Positions 17,561-25,139 of a DNA stretch of 32,486 nucleotides are shown piece after piece. Numbering within the stretch: the first letter of the stretch is position 1; every line of letters begins with the position of its first letter. The position numbers and the translations under genes were made by a program. Source of the stretch: Zoogloea sp. (GTDB lineage Bacteria > Pseudomonadota > Gammaproteobacteria > Burkholderiales > Rhodocyclaceae); the NCBI GenBank assembly GCA_016720685.1, contig JADKKC010000017.1:1-32486 (forward strand), read 5' to 3'. The notes below the pieces were generated by a model. It saw nothing but the letters and a program-made list of their open reading frames with translations, did no database searches and had not been told where the DNA came from.

Positions 17561-17884
17561 ATGAAGCAAATCACACCCGTGCAACTGGCCGAATGGCTGC
17601 AGGACGAATCCCGTCCGGCGCCCTTCCTCCTTGATGTTCGCGAGCCGTCCGAATTCGCCTACTGCGCCATTCCCGGCTCGGTGCTGATGCCGATGGCCAG
17701 CGTGCCGGCGCGCGCGCAGGAGCTCCCGGACGACGTCGATATCGTGGTGATCTGCCATCACGGCGGGCGCAGCATGCAGGTGGCGATGTTCCTGGAGCGC
17801 CAGGGCTTCGCCAGCCTCATCAACCTGGCCGGCGGCGTGGCCCAGTGGGCGCAGCAGGTCGATCCGGCCATGCCCCAGTATTGA
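17561..17884 (+). CDS. Single-domain rhodanese-like protein
   Basis: Cytoplasmic rhodanese-fold protein (107 residues, no signal peptide), of the kind that carries a persulfide sulfur on a cysteine. The fold is complete: FLLDVREPSEFAYCAIPGS, then the active-site loop CHHGGRS with Cys65, and LINLAGGVAQWAQQVDP at the end. It lies 13 bases after the pcm-like gene and 29 bases before tolC, all in the same direction. The sulfur donor and acceptor are unknown; GlpE-like or sulfur-relay roles are both possible. Confidence 0.93.
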   Translation: MKQITPVQLAEWLQDESRPAPFLLDVREPSEFAYCAIPGSVLMPMASVPARAQELPDDVDIVVICHHGGRSMQVAMFLERQGFASLINLAGGVAQWAQQVDPAMPQY

Positions 17885-17913
17885 GACGTGCGAGACACGT
17901 GACGGAGAAGCGA

Positions 17914-19230
17914 ATGAAACAGCGTGCGGTACGTGTGGCAGTCGCAGTGGCGGCAGGCCTGATGGCAGCCGGAGCTGGCGCGGCAGACCTCGAACAGGTT
18001 TATCGCGATGCCCTGACCTACGATGCGACGCTGGCCGGTGCGCGGGCCAGCCTCGAAGCCGGCCGTGAAAAGCTGCCCCAGGGCCGTGCCGGGCTGTTGC
18101 CTTCGGTCAACCTCACGGGTAACAGCAACTGGAACGAGGCCGATTACAGGACGACCGGCCGTAGCCAGGGCTACAACAGCAACGGCTGGCAGGTTCAGCT
18201 CACCCAACCGCTGTTCCGCTGGCAGAACTGGGTGCAGTACAAGCAGGGCGAAATGCAGGTCGCGCTGTCCGAGGCCCAGTACCAGCTGGCCCGCCAGGAT
18301 CTCACCCTGCGCGCCGCCCAAGGCTATTTCGACGTGCTGGTGGCCCAGGACGTGCTCGCTGCCGCAACGGCGCTCCACGAGGCCAACACCCAGCAGCTGG
18401 CGCTGGCCCGGAAGAGTTTCGAAGTCGGCACCGTCACCATCACCGACGTGCACGAAGCCCAGTCCCGCGCCGACCTGTCGTCGGCCCAGACGATTGCCGC
18501 CGAGAGCGACCTGGCGGTCAAGCGCCACGCGCTGCTGGTGCTCACCGGCAAGGAGCCGGATGCGCTCAAGGGCCTGCGCAAGGGCGTTGCCTTGAGCCGC
18601 CCCGAGCCGGCCGACATCCAGTCGTGGGTCGCGTCGGCCGAAACCGGCAATTATGCGGTGCAGGCTGCGCAGATCGGCCGCGAAATCTCCGACCGCGAGG
18701 TCGAGCGCAATCGGGCGGGGCACCTGCCCACCGTCGATCTCGTCGCCTCCCATGGCAACACCACCTCGGCCAACGCCTTTGCGGGCTTCGCCAAAACCGA
18801 CCTCGACACCACCGTCGTCGGTGTTCAGCTGGCGCTGCCGTTGTTCCAGGGCGGCGCGGTGAATTCCCGCGTGCGCGAAGCCGCCGCCTTGCGCGACAAG
18901 GCCAGCTCCGATCTCGACAACGCCCGCCGCACCGCAGCCCAGAACGCCCGCCAGGCCTATCTCGGCGTCAGCAGCGGACTGGCCCAGGTCAAGGCCTTCG
19001 AGGCCGCCCAGGTGTCGTCCCGTTCGGCGCTCGACGCCAACAAGCTGGGCTACGAAGTGGGCGTGCGCATCAACATCGACGTGCTCAACGCCCAGAGCCA
19101 GCTTTTCGACACCCTGCAAAAGCTCTCCAAGGCCCGCTACGACACCCTGCTGGCCCAGCTCAAGCTCAAGGCCGCAGCCGGCACCCTGGGCGACGACGAC
19201 ATCAAGGCCATCAACGCCTTGCTCGACTGA
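17914..19230 (+). CDS. tolC: TolC family outer-membrane channel
   Basis: Outer-membrane and periplasmic tunnel protein for efflux and type I secretion; trimeric in the family. 438 residues from ATG 17914, chosen for its GGAG site and signal peptide (RAVRVAVAVAAGLMAAGAGA, cleavage before ADL). The mature start DLEQVYRDALTYDATLAGAR is classic TolC. Two OEP repeats follow, with strand segments such as VNLTGNSNWNEADYR and VDLVASHGNTTSANAF, and long helices. The last gene of the pcm-like / rhodanese / tolC operon, followed 21 bases later by a terminator. It may provide the exit duct for the RND pump encoded just upstream, which lacks its own outer-membrane partner (inference). Confidence 0.94.
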   Translation: MKQRAVRVAVAVAAGLMAAGAGAADLEQVYRDALTYDATLAGARASLEAGREKLPQGRAGLLPSVNLTGNSNWNEADYRTTGRSQGYNSNGWQVQLTQPLFRWQNWVQYKQGEMQVALSEAQYQLARQDLTLRAAQGYFDVLVAQDVLAAATALHEANTQQLALARKSFEVGTVTITDVHEAQSRADLSSAQTIAAESDLAVKRHALLVLTGKEPDALKGLRKGVALSRPEPADIQSWVASAETGNYAVQAAQIGREISDREVERNRAGHLPTVDLVASHGNTTSANAFAGFAKTDLDTTVVGVQLALPLFQGGAVNSRVREAAALRDKASSDLDNARRTAAQNARQAYLGVSSGLAQVKAFEAAQVSSRSALDANKLGYEVGVRINIDVLNAQSQLFDTLQKLSKARYDTLLAQLKLKAAAGTLGDDDIKAINALLD

Positions 19231-19251
19231 GCAGCGGTACCTTCTGCCAGC

Positions 19252-19282
19252 AACGGCCGCCTGCGCGGCCGTTTCCATTTTT
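19252..19282 (+). terminator. Rho-independent terminator after tolC
   Basis: Nine-base stem (AACGGCCGC / GCGGCCGTT) with a CTGC loop, followed by TCCATTTTTCC. It lies 21 bases after the tolC stop and ends just before ubiD, so ubiD probably has its own promoter or partial readthrough. Confidence 0.8.
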
Positions 19283-19302
19283 CCTTACTCGTCCCTGCCA
19301 CC

Positions 19303-20775
19303 ATGCGCTATACCGACCTGCGTGACTTCATCGCCCAGCTGGAAAAGCTCGGCGAACTCAAGCGGATCAAGACCGAGGTCGATCCGCATCTCGAGATGAC
19401 CGAGATCTGTGACCGGGTGCTGCGTGCCGGCGGGCCGGCGATCCTCTTCGAGAACCCGAAAGGGCATTCCGTGCCGGTGCTGGCCAACCTGTTCGGCACG
19501 CCGCAGCGGGTGGCGCTGGGCATGGGCGTGAGCGGCGACGACTGGCAGAGCGCCCTGCGCGAAGTGGGCAAGCTGCTCGCCTTCCTCAAGGAGCCCGAGC
19601 CGCCCAAGGGCCTCAAGGATGCGTGGGACAAGCTGCCGGTGTTCCGCCAGGTGCTCAACATGTCGCCGAAGGTGGTGTCGTCGGCGCCGTGTCAGCAGGT
19701 GATGAAAGAAGGGCGCGACGTGAACCTGGCCGAGCTGCCGATCCAGCACTGCTGGCCCGGCGACGTGGCGCCGTTGATCACCTGGGGCCTCGTCGTGACC
19801 CGCGGCCCCCACAAGACCCGCCAGAACCTGGGCATCTACCGGCAGCAGGTGCTCGGCCCCAACAAGGTGATCATGCGCTGGCTGGCCCACCGGGGCGGCG
19901 CGCTGGACTTTCTCGAGCATCAAAAGGCCCATCCCGGCCAGCCCTTCCCGGTGGCGGTGGTGCTGGGCTGCGATCCGGCGACCATTCTGGGGGCCGTGAC
20001 GCCGGTGCCCGATTCGCTGTCCGAATACCAGTTTGCCGGGCTGCTGCGTGGCGCCAAGACCGAGCTGGTCAAGTGTCTCGGCTCCGATCTGCAGGTGCCG
20101 GCGTCGGCCGAGATCGTGCTCGAAGGCGTGATCCACCCAGGCGAGATGGCCCTCGAAGGCCCGTATGGCGATCACACCGGTTATTACAACGAGCAGTCGG
20201 AGTTTCCGGTGTTCACCATCGAGCGCATCACCAGCCGGCCTGACCCGATCTACCACAGCACCTACACCGGCAAGCCGCCCGACGAGCCGGCCATGCTCGG
20301 CGTGGCGCTCAACGAAGTCTTCGTGCCGCTGCTGCAAAAACAGTTCACCGAAATCGTCGATTTCTACCTGCCGCCGGAGGGCTGTTCGTACCGGCTGGCG
20401 GTGGTCAGCATCAAGAAACAGTACCCCGGCCATGCCAAGCGGGTGATGTTCGGCATCTGGAGCTTCCTGCGCCAGTTCATGTACACCAAGTTCATCATCG
20501 TGGTGGATGACGACGTGAACATCCGCGACTGGAAGGAAGTGATCTGGGCGCTCACCACCCGCATGGACGCCACCCGCGACACCACGCTGGTGGATAACAC
20601 GCCCATCGATTACCTCGACTTTGCCAGCCCGGTGGCAGGCCTGGGTTCCAAGATGGGCCTCGATGCCACCAACAAGTGGCCCGGCGAAACCAACCGCGAA
20701 TGGGGCACGCCCATCGTGATGGATGCGGCGGTGAAGAAGCGCGTGGACGAAATGTGGGGCGAGCTGGGGCTGTGA
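19303..20775 (+). CDS. ubiD: UbiD, 3-polyprenyl-4-hydroxybenzoate decarboxylase
   Basis: Prenyl-FMN-dependent decarboxylase that removes the carboxyl group from 3-polyprenyl-4-hydroxybenzoate in ubiquinone synthesis; UbiX is needed to make the cofactor and is not in this window. 490 residues, close to the enterobacterial enzyme. Family stretches are clear: VLRAGGPAILFENPKGHSVP, KTRQNLGIYRQQVLGPNKV, ELVKCLGSDLQVPASAEIVL and GPYGDHTGYYNEQSEFPVF, which carries conserved active-site acids. The C-terminal part KMGLDATNKWPGETNREWG is also typical. It starts at ATG 19303, with only a weak ribosome site, and ends 18 bases before a strong terminator. It is single-gene in layout. Confidence 0.96.
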   Translation: MRYTDLRDFIAQLEKLGELKRIKTEVDPHLEMTEICDRVLRAGGPAILFENPKGHSVPVLANLFGTPQRVALGMGVSGDDWQSALREVGKLLAFLKEPEPPKGLKDAWDKLPVFRQVLNMSPKVVSSAPCQQVMKEGRDVNLAELPIQHCWPGDVAPLITWGLVVTRGPHKTRQNLGIYRQQVLGPNKVIMRWLAHRGGALDFLEHQKAHPGQPFPVAVVLGCDPATILGAVTPVPDSLSEYQFAGLLRGAKTELVKCLGSDLQVPASAEIVLEGVIHPGEMALEGPYGDHTGYYNEQSEFPVFTIERITSRPDPIYHSTYTGKPPDEPAMLGVALNEVFVPLLQKQFTEIVDFYLPPEGCSYRLAVVSIKKQYPGHAKRVMFGIWSFLRQFMYTKFIIVVDDDVNIRDWKEVIWALTTRMDATRDTTLVDNTPIDYLDFASPVAGLGSKMGLDATNKWPGETNREWGTPIVMDAAVKKRVDEMWGELGL

Positions 20776-20793
20776 GCGCCGGGGGCCCCAGAG

Positions 20794-20825
20794 GTGAAAA
20801 AGCAGCCCGCGGGCTGCTTTTTCAC
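20794..20825. terminator. Perfect palindromic bidirectional terminator
   Basis: A 32-base perfect palindrome with 16-base arms (GTGAAAAAGCAGCCCG and its complement). A run of A on one side and T on the other makes it an intrinsic terminator for both strands. It lies between convergent ubiD and the PEP-CTERM gene, ending both. Confidence 0.93.
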
Positions 20826-20844
20826 TGGCCGGCGCGCCGGGCTT

Positions 20845-21495
20845 TCAGCGCTTGCGGCGGGCTGCCGCGAGGGCTGCGAGGGCGCCGCCGATGAGGGCCA
20901 GGGAGGTCGGTTCGGGAACGGTTCCGTTGGCCGGGTCGGGGGTGAGGCCGAGCACGCCGACGGTAATGCCATGCCAGCCTTCGCTGGTGTCGGTGAAGGT
21001 GATCGAGGTGTAGTCGCCCACTAGCTGGATCACGCCGTGGACTTCGCCGTTGCCGAAGAAGCCGGTGCCGGTGCCGTTGACGATGGGCGAGCCGCAACCC
21101 CAGAAGCCGCAGCCGAAGCTCAGTACGTTGATCGGGGCGCCGAAGTCCACCGTGTTGCCGTTCCAGCTGACCAGACCGATGAGCGGGTTGCTCACGCTCT
21201 GGGAGAAGGTGATCGTTTTGGTGCCGCCGGTGCTGAACTGGATGATGTCGCTATCCGGGGGGCCGTTGGGCACGGTGGTGCTGGTGTAGACGTTGGGCAG
21301 CCAGTAATTGGTGCCGCCGGCGGTCTGGGCGCCGGAGTAGGGGCCGGAATACACGACGCTGACGGTGCTGCTGCCGACGCTCAGGGTGCCGCTGACGCTG
21401 GAGGCGGCGGCACTGGTCCAGTCGGTCCAGTAGGCGGAAGCAAAGGCCGACGGGGCGGCGAGGGCTGCGAGGAGGGCGGCGGCAACGAGGCGCAT
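20845..21495 (-). CDS. PEP-CTERM sorting domain protein
   Basis: Exported surface or matrix-associated protein of unknown function, 216 residues. ATG 21495 has AAGGA upstream. Signal peptide: RLVAAALLAALAAPSAFA. The mature part is rich in Ser, Thr, Gly and Asn with beta-strand character and holds a short Cys pair (GCGFWGCG). The C-terminus is a textbook PEP-CTERM tail (VPEPTSLALIGGALAALAAA then RRKR, residues 193-216), recognised by exosortase (EpsH/XrtA family), which cuts and anchors such proteins in exopolysaccharide-making bacteria. No exosortase gene lies in this window. The gene is monocistronic between the palindromic terminator and a long intergenic spacer. Confidence 0.9.
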   Translation of the reverse strand: MRLVAAALLAALAAPSAFASAYWTDWTSAAASSVSGTLSVGSSTVSVVYSGPYSGAQTAGGTNYWLPNVYTSTTVPNGPPDSDIIQFSTGGTKTITFSQSVSNPLIGLVSWNGNTVDFGAPINVLSFGCGFWGCGSPIVNGTGTGFFGNGEVHGVIQLVGDYTSITFTDTSEGWHGITVGVLGLTPDPANGTVPEPTSLALIGGALAALAAARRKR

Positions 21496-21925
21496 GATGT
21501 TTCCTTTTGGGGGCAAGGCGTTTTCCGTGAATTAGGCTTTTTCACGCAAATTTCGCGCCATTTTGTCTTTTATGCAAAAAAAGATAAAAACGCTTTGAAA
21601 GTCAATGCGATGCCCGAGAAAGTAAAAAATCGTCACATTCCCGCTTGTGGCCGGTTGTAAAAAAGGCCGACACGCCAAACACAAGGCGCTGCCATCGTTG
21701 TCTGTGGAGATGCATCAACCTCACGATGCTTCCTGTGCGATCCGGGGGCGACGTAGGGGCTCGATGTGTGGGGGCGACTTCAGTCGCCCGCGGACTCCGA
21801 TCAACGGCTTGCCTGTAATTCAACGCACCGAGGGCGACTGAAGTCGCCCTTACAAGTCGCCCCGAGAGACACCGCAACGCAGCTGCAAGCGACGCAAAGA
21901 TTCCACAGGCAACGGTGACATGGTC
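21496..21925. other. Intergenic spacer upstream of the PEP-CTERM gene
   Basis: About 430 bases without a gene. The part next to the PEP-CTERM start (21525-21640) is AT-rich and should contain its promoter. The middle holds two REP-like palindromes (separate entry), and the far end meets the terminator of the type I secretion operon. Short open frames here lack ribosome sites and family similarity. Confidence 0.6.
21772..21849. repeat. Pair of REP-like palindromes in inverted orientation
   Basis: GGGCGACTTCAGTCGCCC (21772-21789) and GGGCGACTGAAGTCGCCC (21832-21849) are exact reverse complements of each other, and each is nearly self-complementary. Weaker copies of the GGGCGAC / GTCGCCC core flank them (about 21745 and 21856). 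The size and pairing are those of bacterial REP/BIME elements, which sit between genes and can stabilise or end transcripts. No RAYT transposase gene is nearby. Confidence 0.7.
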
Positions 21926-21961
21926 AAACACAAGGGCCGGCGATTTGCCGGCCTTGTGTTT
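21926..21961 (-). terminator. Terminator of the type I secretion operon
   Basis: Long hairpin AAACACAAG(G)GCCGGC / GCCGGCCTTGTGTTT with a GATTT loop and one bulged G. It touches the stop codon of the TolC-like gene. On the minus strand the stem ends in CTTGTGTTTG, a modest T-rich tail. Confidence 0.75.
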
Positions 21962-23802
21962 CAGGGTTCCTGCGGGCTTGTGCTGGCAGCAGGGGTTGGG
22001 CGGGGCGGCTTGGGCGGCGCCAGTACCGTTTCGGCGGCAATCTTCCACTGTCCGTCCACCTTCACCCAGTCGAGCTGTTTTCTGACGGTGTCGCGGTATT
22101 GGGCGGCGCTGTAGTGCTGGGTGAAGCGCACGCTGACGCGATTGTCGCCGCGTGGGCGCAGCTTGATGCCGTCGAGTTTGATTTGCAGGGATTGGGCGTC
22201 GCTGAGGCGCTGGCGGCGCTCGGCTTCCCAGTCGGCGGTGCTGCGGCCTTTGCCGGGCAGGAAGTCGGCGGTGTAGAAGGCGCGGTAGGTGTCGAAAGCC
22301 TGCGCGCTCCAGGCCGCGGCCCAGGCTTCGAGGTGGGTCTTGAGCGGGGCGTCGGTGGCGTCTGCAAGCGGGCGGGGCGGGGAAACCACGTCCACTTGCG
22401 GGGCCGGCGGTGCGTCGACGGTGGGCACCGGGGCGGCGGCGAGGGCCGGCGAGACGTACTGGGTGCCGAGCAGTTCGGGGGCGATCGGGGCGGGGCGGTA
22501 GCGGCTGCGCAGGGCTTCGCGCAGTTCGCCGGCAAAGCCGAGGAGCTGGGCTTGCAGGGTGGTTTGCTGGGCGCGGTTTTCGATCAGGCTGCGCTGGGCT
22601 TCGAAGAGATCGCCCTGGGCTATGGACAGGTCGTTGAGCGAGCGGCGGCCGGCGTCGAAGTGCAGTTCGTAGGCGCTGGACACGCGCTGGGCGGCGGCGA
22701 CGCGCTGTTCCAGCATGGGGGCGATCAGGCGGGCTTCGGCGTACTGGCGCTGGAGGTCGGTGATGTCTTTGGAGACCTTGAGCAGCAGGTCGTCGGCATC
22801 GGCCTGGGCGGCCTGGTGGCGTTCGACGGCTTCGGTGTGGCGGCCGAGGTTCTTGCCGCCGAGGGGAATGTCGAGGCTGACCTGGAGCTGGCCGGAGCGG
22901 TCGGTGTCGGACACCGGCACCGGACGGGCGGTGTTGTCGAGGCGCTTGTTGTAGCTGAGATCCACCGCCGGGAAGAAGCTGCCGCGGGCCACTCCGATTT
23001 CGGCCTGGCGGGCGGCGGTGCGCTGGAGGGCGGCGCGCAGGCGCGGGTTGCGTTCGTGGATGCGCTCGACCAGGGTGTCGATGTCGGTATCGCCTTCGGC
23101 GGGCTGGATCGCCGGCAGCACCAGGTTTTCGGGCAAGTGGCCGGTGAGCAGGCGGTAACGGTATTCGGCGGTGCCAAGCTGGGCGCGCAACTGGCCCAGC
23201 AGGGCGCGGTTCTGGATCAGGCGCACGCGCATCAGGTCGAGTTCGGCCGAGGCGATGCGTCCGGCCTCGACCCGGTGGGCGACGTTGGCCTCGACTCTTT
23301 CCTGGCGGGCGATGGTGGCCTGCAGGCTTTCCTGCAGCTGGCGCAGACGCACCACGTCGCTGTAGTTCTCGGTGATTTCGAAGGCGACCTGTTCGAGCAC
23401 GTTGTCGAGGTCGGCGTCGGCGGCGTCGCGGTAGAAGCCGCCGGCGCGCACCCGGTTGGTGTCGGCGGCGCCGTTGAAGATGTTCCAGCGCAGGCTGGCG
23501 TCGCTGCGGCGCACGTTGCGGTCGATGGGGGTGCCGCTGGTTTCGTCGCGGGAATCGGAGTTGCGGTAGCTGAGGCCGAGGCTGGGCAGGAAGTCTGAGC
23601 GTGCCTGGGTGATCTGGGCTTCGGCGGCGCGCAGCAGGGCCTGGGCGGAGCGCACGCTGGGTTGTTGCAGCAGCACCTTGTCCACCACGGCGGGCAGGGG
23701 TTCGGCGCGGGCGGTGCCGGCGGCAAGAGCGATTCCGGCCAGGGCGAGAAGGGCGAGGGGCGCGCGGCGGCGGCTCGGGCGGGGGGCAGGGGTCGGGCTC
23801 AT
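21961..23802 (-). CDS. TolC-family type I secretion outer-membrane protein with NTF2-like C-terminal domain
   Basis: Outer-membrane channel of the neighbouring type I secretion system. 613 residues, unusually long. ATG 23802 is chosen because it shares one base with the HlyD stop (TGATG) and a signal peptide follows (APLALLALAGIALAAGTARA). Residues about 35-440 form the TolC/LapE-like OEP region (LPAVVDKVLLQQPSVRSAQ, AEYRYRLLTGHLPENLVLP, SLDIPLGGKNLGRHTEAV). A proline-rich linker follows, then an NTF2-like domain of about 110 residues (487-596: LEAWAAAWSAQAFDTYRAFY, VSVRFTQHYSAAQYRDTV, LDWVKVDGQWKIAAE), resembling the Cds6-type domain. The tail is proline-rich. The fused domain probably lies in the periplasm; its role is unknown. 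Third gene of the operon. Confidence 0.92.
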   Translation of the reverse strand: MSPTPAPRPSRRRAPLALLALAGIALAAGTARAEPLPAVVDKVLLQQPSVRSAQALLRAAEAQITQARSDFLPSLGLSYRNSDSRDETSGTPIDRNVRRSDASLRWNIFNGAADTNRVRAGGFYRDAADADLDNVLEQVAFEITENYSDVVRLRQLQESLQATIARQERVEANVAHRVEAGRIASAELDLMRVRLIQNRALLGQLRAQLGTAEYRYRLLTGHLPENLVLPAIQPAEGDTDIDTLVERIHERNPRLRAALQRTAARQAEIGVARGSFFPAVDLSYNKRLDNTARPVPVSDTDRSGQLQVSLDIPLGGKNLGRHTEAVERHQAAQADADDLLLKVSKDITDLQRQYAEARLIAPMLEQRVAAAQRVSSAYELHFDAGRRSLNDLSIAQGDLFEAQRSLIENRAQQTTLQAQLLGFAGELREALRSRYRPAPIAPELLGTQYVSPALAAAPVPTVDAPPAPQVDVVSPPRPLADATDAPLKTHLEAWAAAWSAQAFDTYRAFYTADFLPGKGRSTADWEAERRQRLSDAQSLQIKLDGIKLRPRGDNRVSVRFTQHYSAAQYRDTVRKQLDWVKVDGQWKIAAETVLAPPKPPRPTPAASTSPQEP

Positions 23803-25139
23803 CAGCGTTCGCGCAGGGATTTGTCCAGAGTTTTGACGATGGGTTTTAGCATGTATTCCATCATCGTGCGCTTGCCGGTCTGGATGCTGGCGTCGGCGGC
23901 CATGCCCGGGGAAATGCTGAGGTGCTCGGAAGGCTCGCCGAGGAAGTTTTTCTGCGCTTCGAGCAGCACTTCGAAGAAGGTTTCCTTGCGTTCGGCATCC
24001 ACCACCGCGTCGGCGCCCACCCGCACAACCTTGCCGGGCAGGGTGCCGAAGATCGACGAATCGTAGGCGCTGATGCGGATGCGGGCGTCCTGGCCGGGCT
24101 TGAGGAAGGCGATGTCCGAGGGCTTGACCCGGGCGGTGATGAGCAGGCGCTCGTCGGCCGGGACGACTTCCATGATGGTTTCGCCGGCCTTCACCACGCC
24201 GCCGACGGTGGTGACCAGCAGTCGATTGACCACGCCGTCGAGCGGCGCGCGCATTTCGCGGCGGGCCACCCGGTCGTTGCGGCCGGTGAGCTGTTCGCCG
24301 AGCTGGGCGGCACGCAGTTCGGCCTCGGATCTTTCCTTGCTGGTTTCGGTGAGAAAGCGCGCGCGGGTTTCCGAGAGGCGGGCCTGGGCTTCGGCCACGG
24401 CGGCCTGGATGCGGTCGATGGCGATGCGGGTGGTTTCGAGTTCGCCTTTCTGGCTGGTGTAGCGTTGCTGGGCGGTGAGCAGATCGGCGCGGGCGCCGGC
24501 GCCGTTGGCGGCGAGTTTCTCCTCGATGGCGAGGGCTTCGCGGGCCGGGCCGATGGCATCGCCCAGGGCCTGGTGGCGGGCGCGGGCTTCGGCCAGCTCC
24601 TGCTGGCGCTGGGTGAGCTGGCGGGCCAGGGTTTCGAGGCTGTTTTCGCGTTCCTGCCGGCGGGTCTGCCACAGGGTGCGTTGTTCGCGGACGATCTCGG
24701 GGGCGCTTTTTTCGAGTTCCGCCGGGAAGGCCGGGGTGATGCCGCGGGCTTCTGCGTCGAGGCGCACGAGGGCGGCCTGGGCGCCGAACAGGCCTTGCTG
24801 GGCTTCGCCCTGCTCGGCGTTGAACTGAAGGTTCTGAACGCTGGCGAGCACTTCGCCCTTCTTGACGACGGCGCCTTCACGGACGTTGAGCGCCTGCAGG
24901 ATGCCGCCTTCCATGCTCTGGATCTGCTGCACGCGGCTGGACGGGACGACGGCGCCCATGGCGGTTACCGAGATGTCGAGGCGGGCGAAGCTCATCCACG
25001 CAAACAGCAGCGCGATGAAGGCGGCGGTGGTGCCGAGCAGGATCAGCACGGCGCGGCGCGGGCCGCGTTCGAAATCCGGATGGCTGCTGAGGGCTTCCGC
25101 TTCGATGCGGTGGCGGGGCTGGCTGGGGTTGGTTTTCAT
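23802..25139 (-). CDS. HlyD family type I secretion periplasmic adaptor
   Basis: Membrane-fusion protein connecting the ABC exporter to the TolC-like channel (HlyD/LapC type). 445 residues. It has a cytoplasmic N-terminal tail, one membrane helix at about 28-48 (AVLILLGTTAAFIALLFAWM), a lipoyl half (GAVVPSSRVQQIQSMEGGIL), a long coiled-coil hairpin (about 115-290, rich in Glu, Ala, Gln and Arg), the second half (RREMRAPLDGVVNRLLVTTV) and the C-terminal RTX-secretion D signature region (ISPGMAADASIQTGKRTMMEYMLKPI). Its start overlaps the ABC gene stop (ATGA) and its stop overlaps the next start, so the three genes are translationally coupled. Confidence 0.95.
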   Translation of the reverse strand: MKTNPSQPRHRIEAEALSSHPDFERGPRRAVLILLGTTAAFIALLFAWMSFARLDISVTAMGAVVPSSRVQQIQSMEGGILQALNVREGAVVKKGEVLASVQNLQFNAEQGEAQQGLFGAQAALVRLDAEARGITPAFPAELEKSAPEIVREQRTLWQTRRQERENSLETLARQLTQRQQELAEARARHQALGDAIGPAREALAIEEKLAANGAGARADLLTAQQRYTSQKGELETTRIAIDRIQAAVAEAQARLSETRARFLTETSKERSEAELRAAQLGEQLTGRNDRVARREMRAPLDGVVNRLLVTTVGGVVKAGETIMEVVPADERLLITARVKPSDIAFLKPGQDARIRISAYDSSIFGTLPGKVVRVGADAVVDAERKETFFEVLLEAQKNFLGEPSEHLSISPGMAADASIQTGKRTMMEYMLKPIVKTLDKSLRER

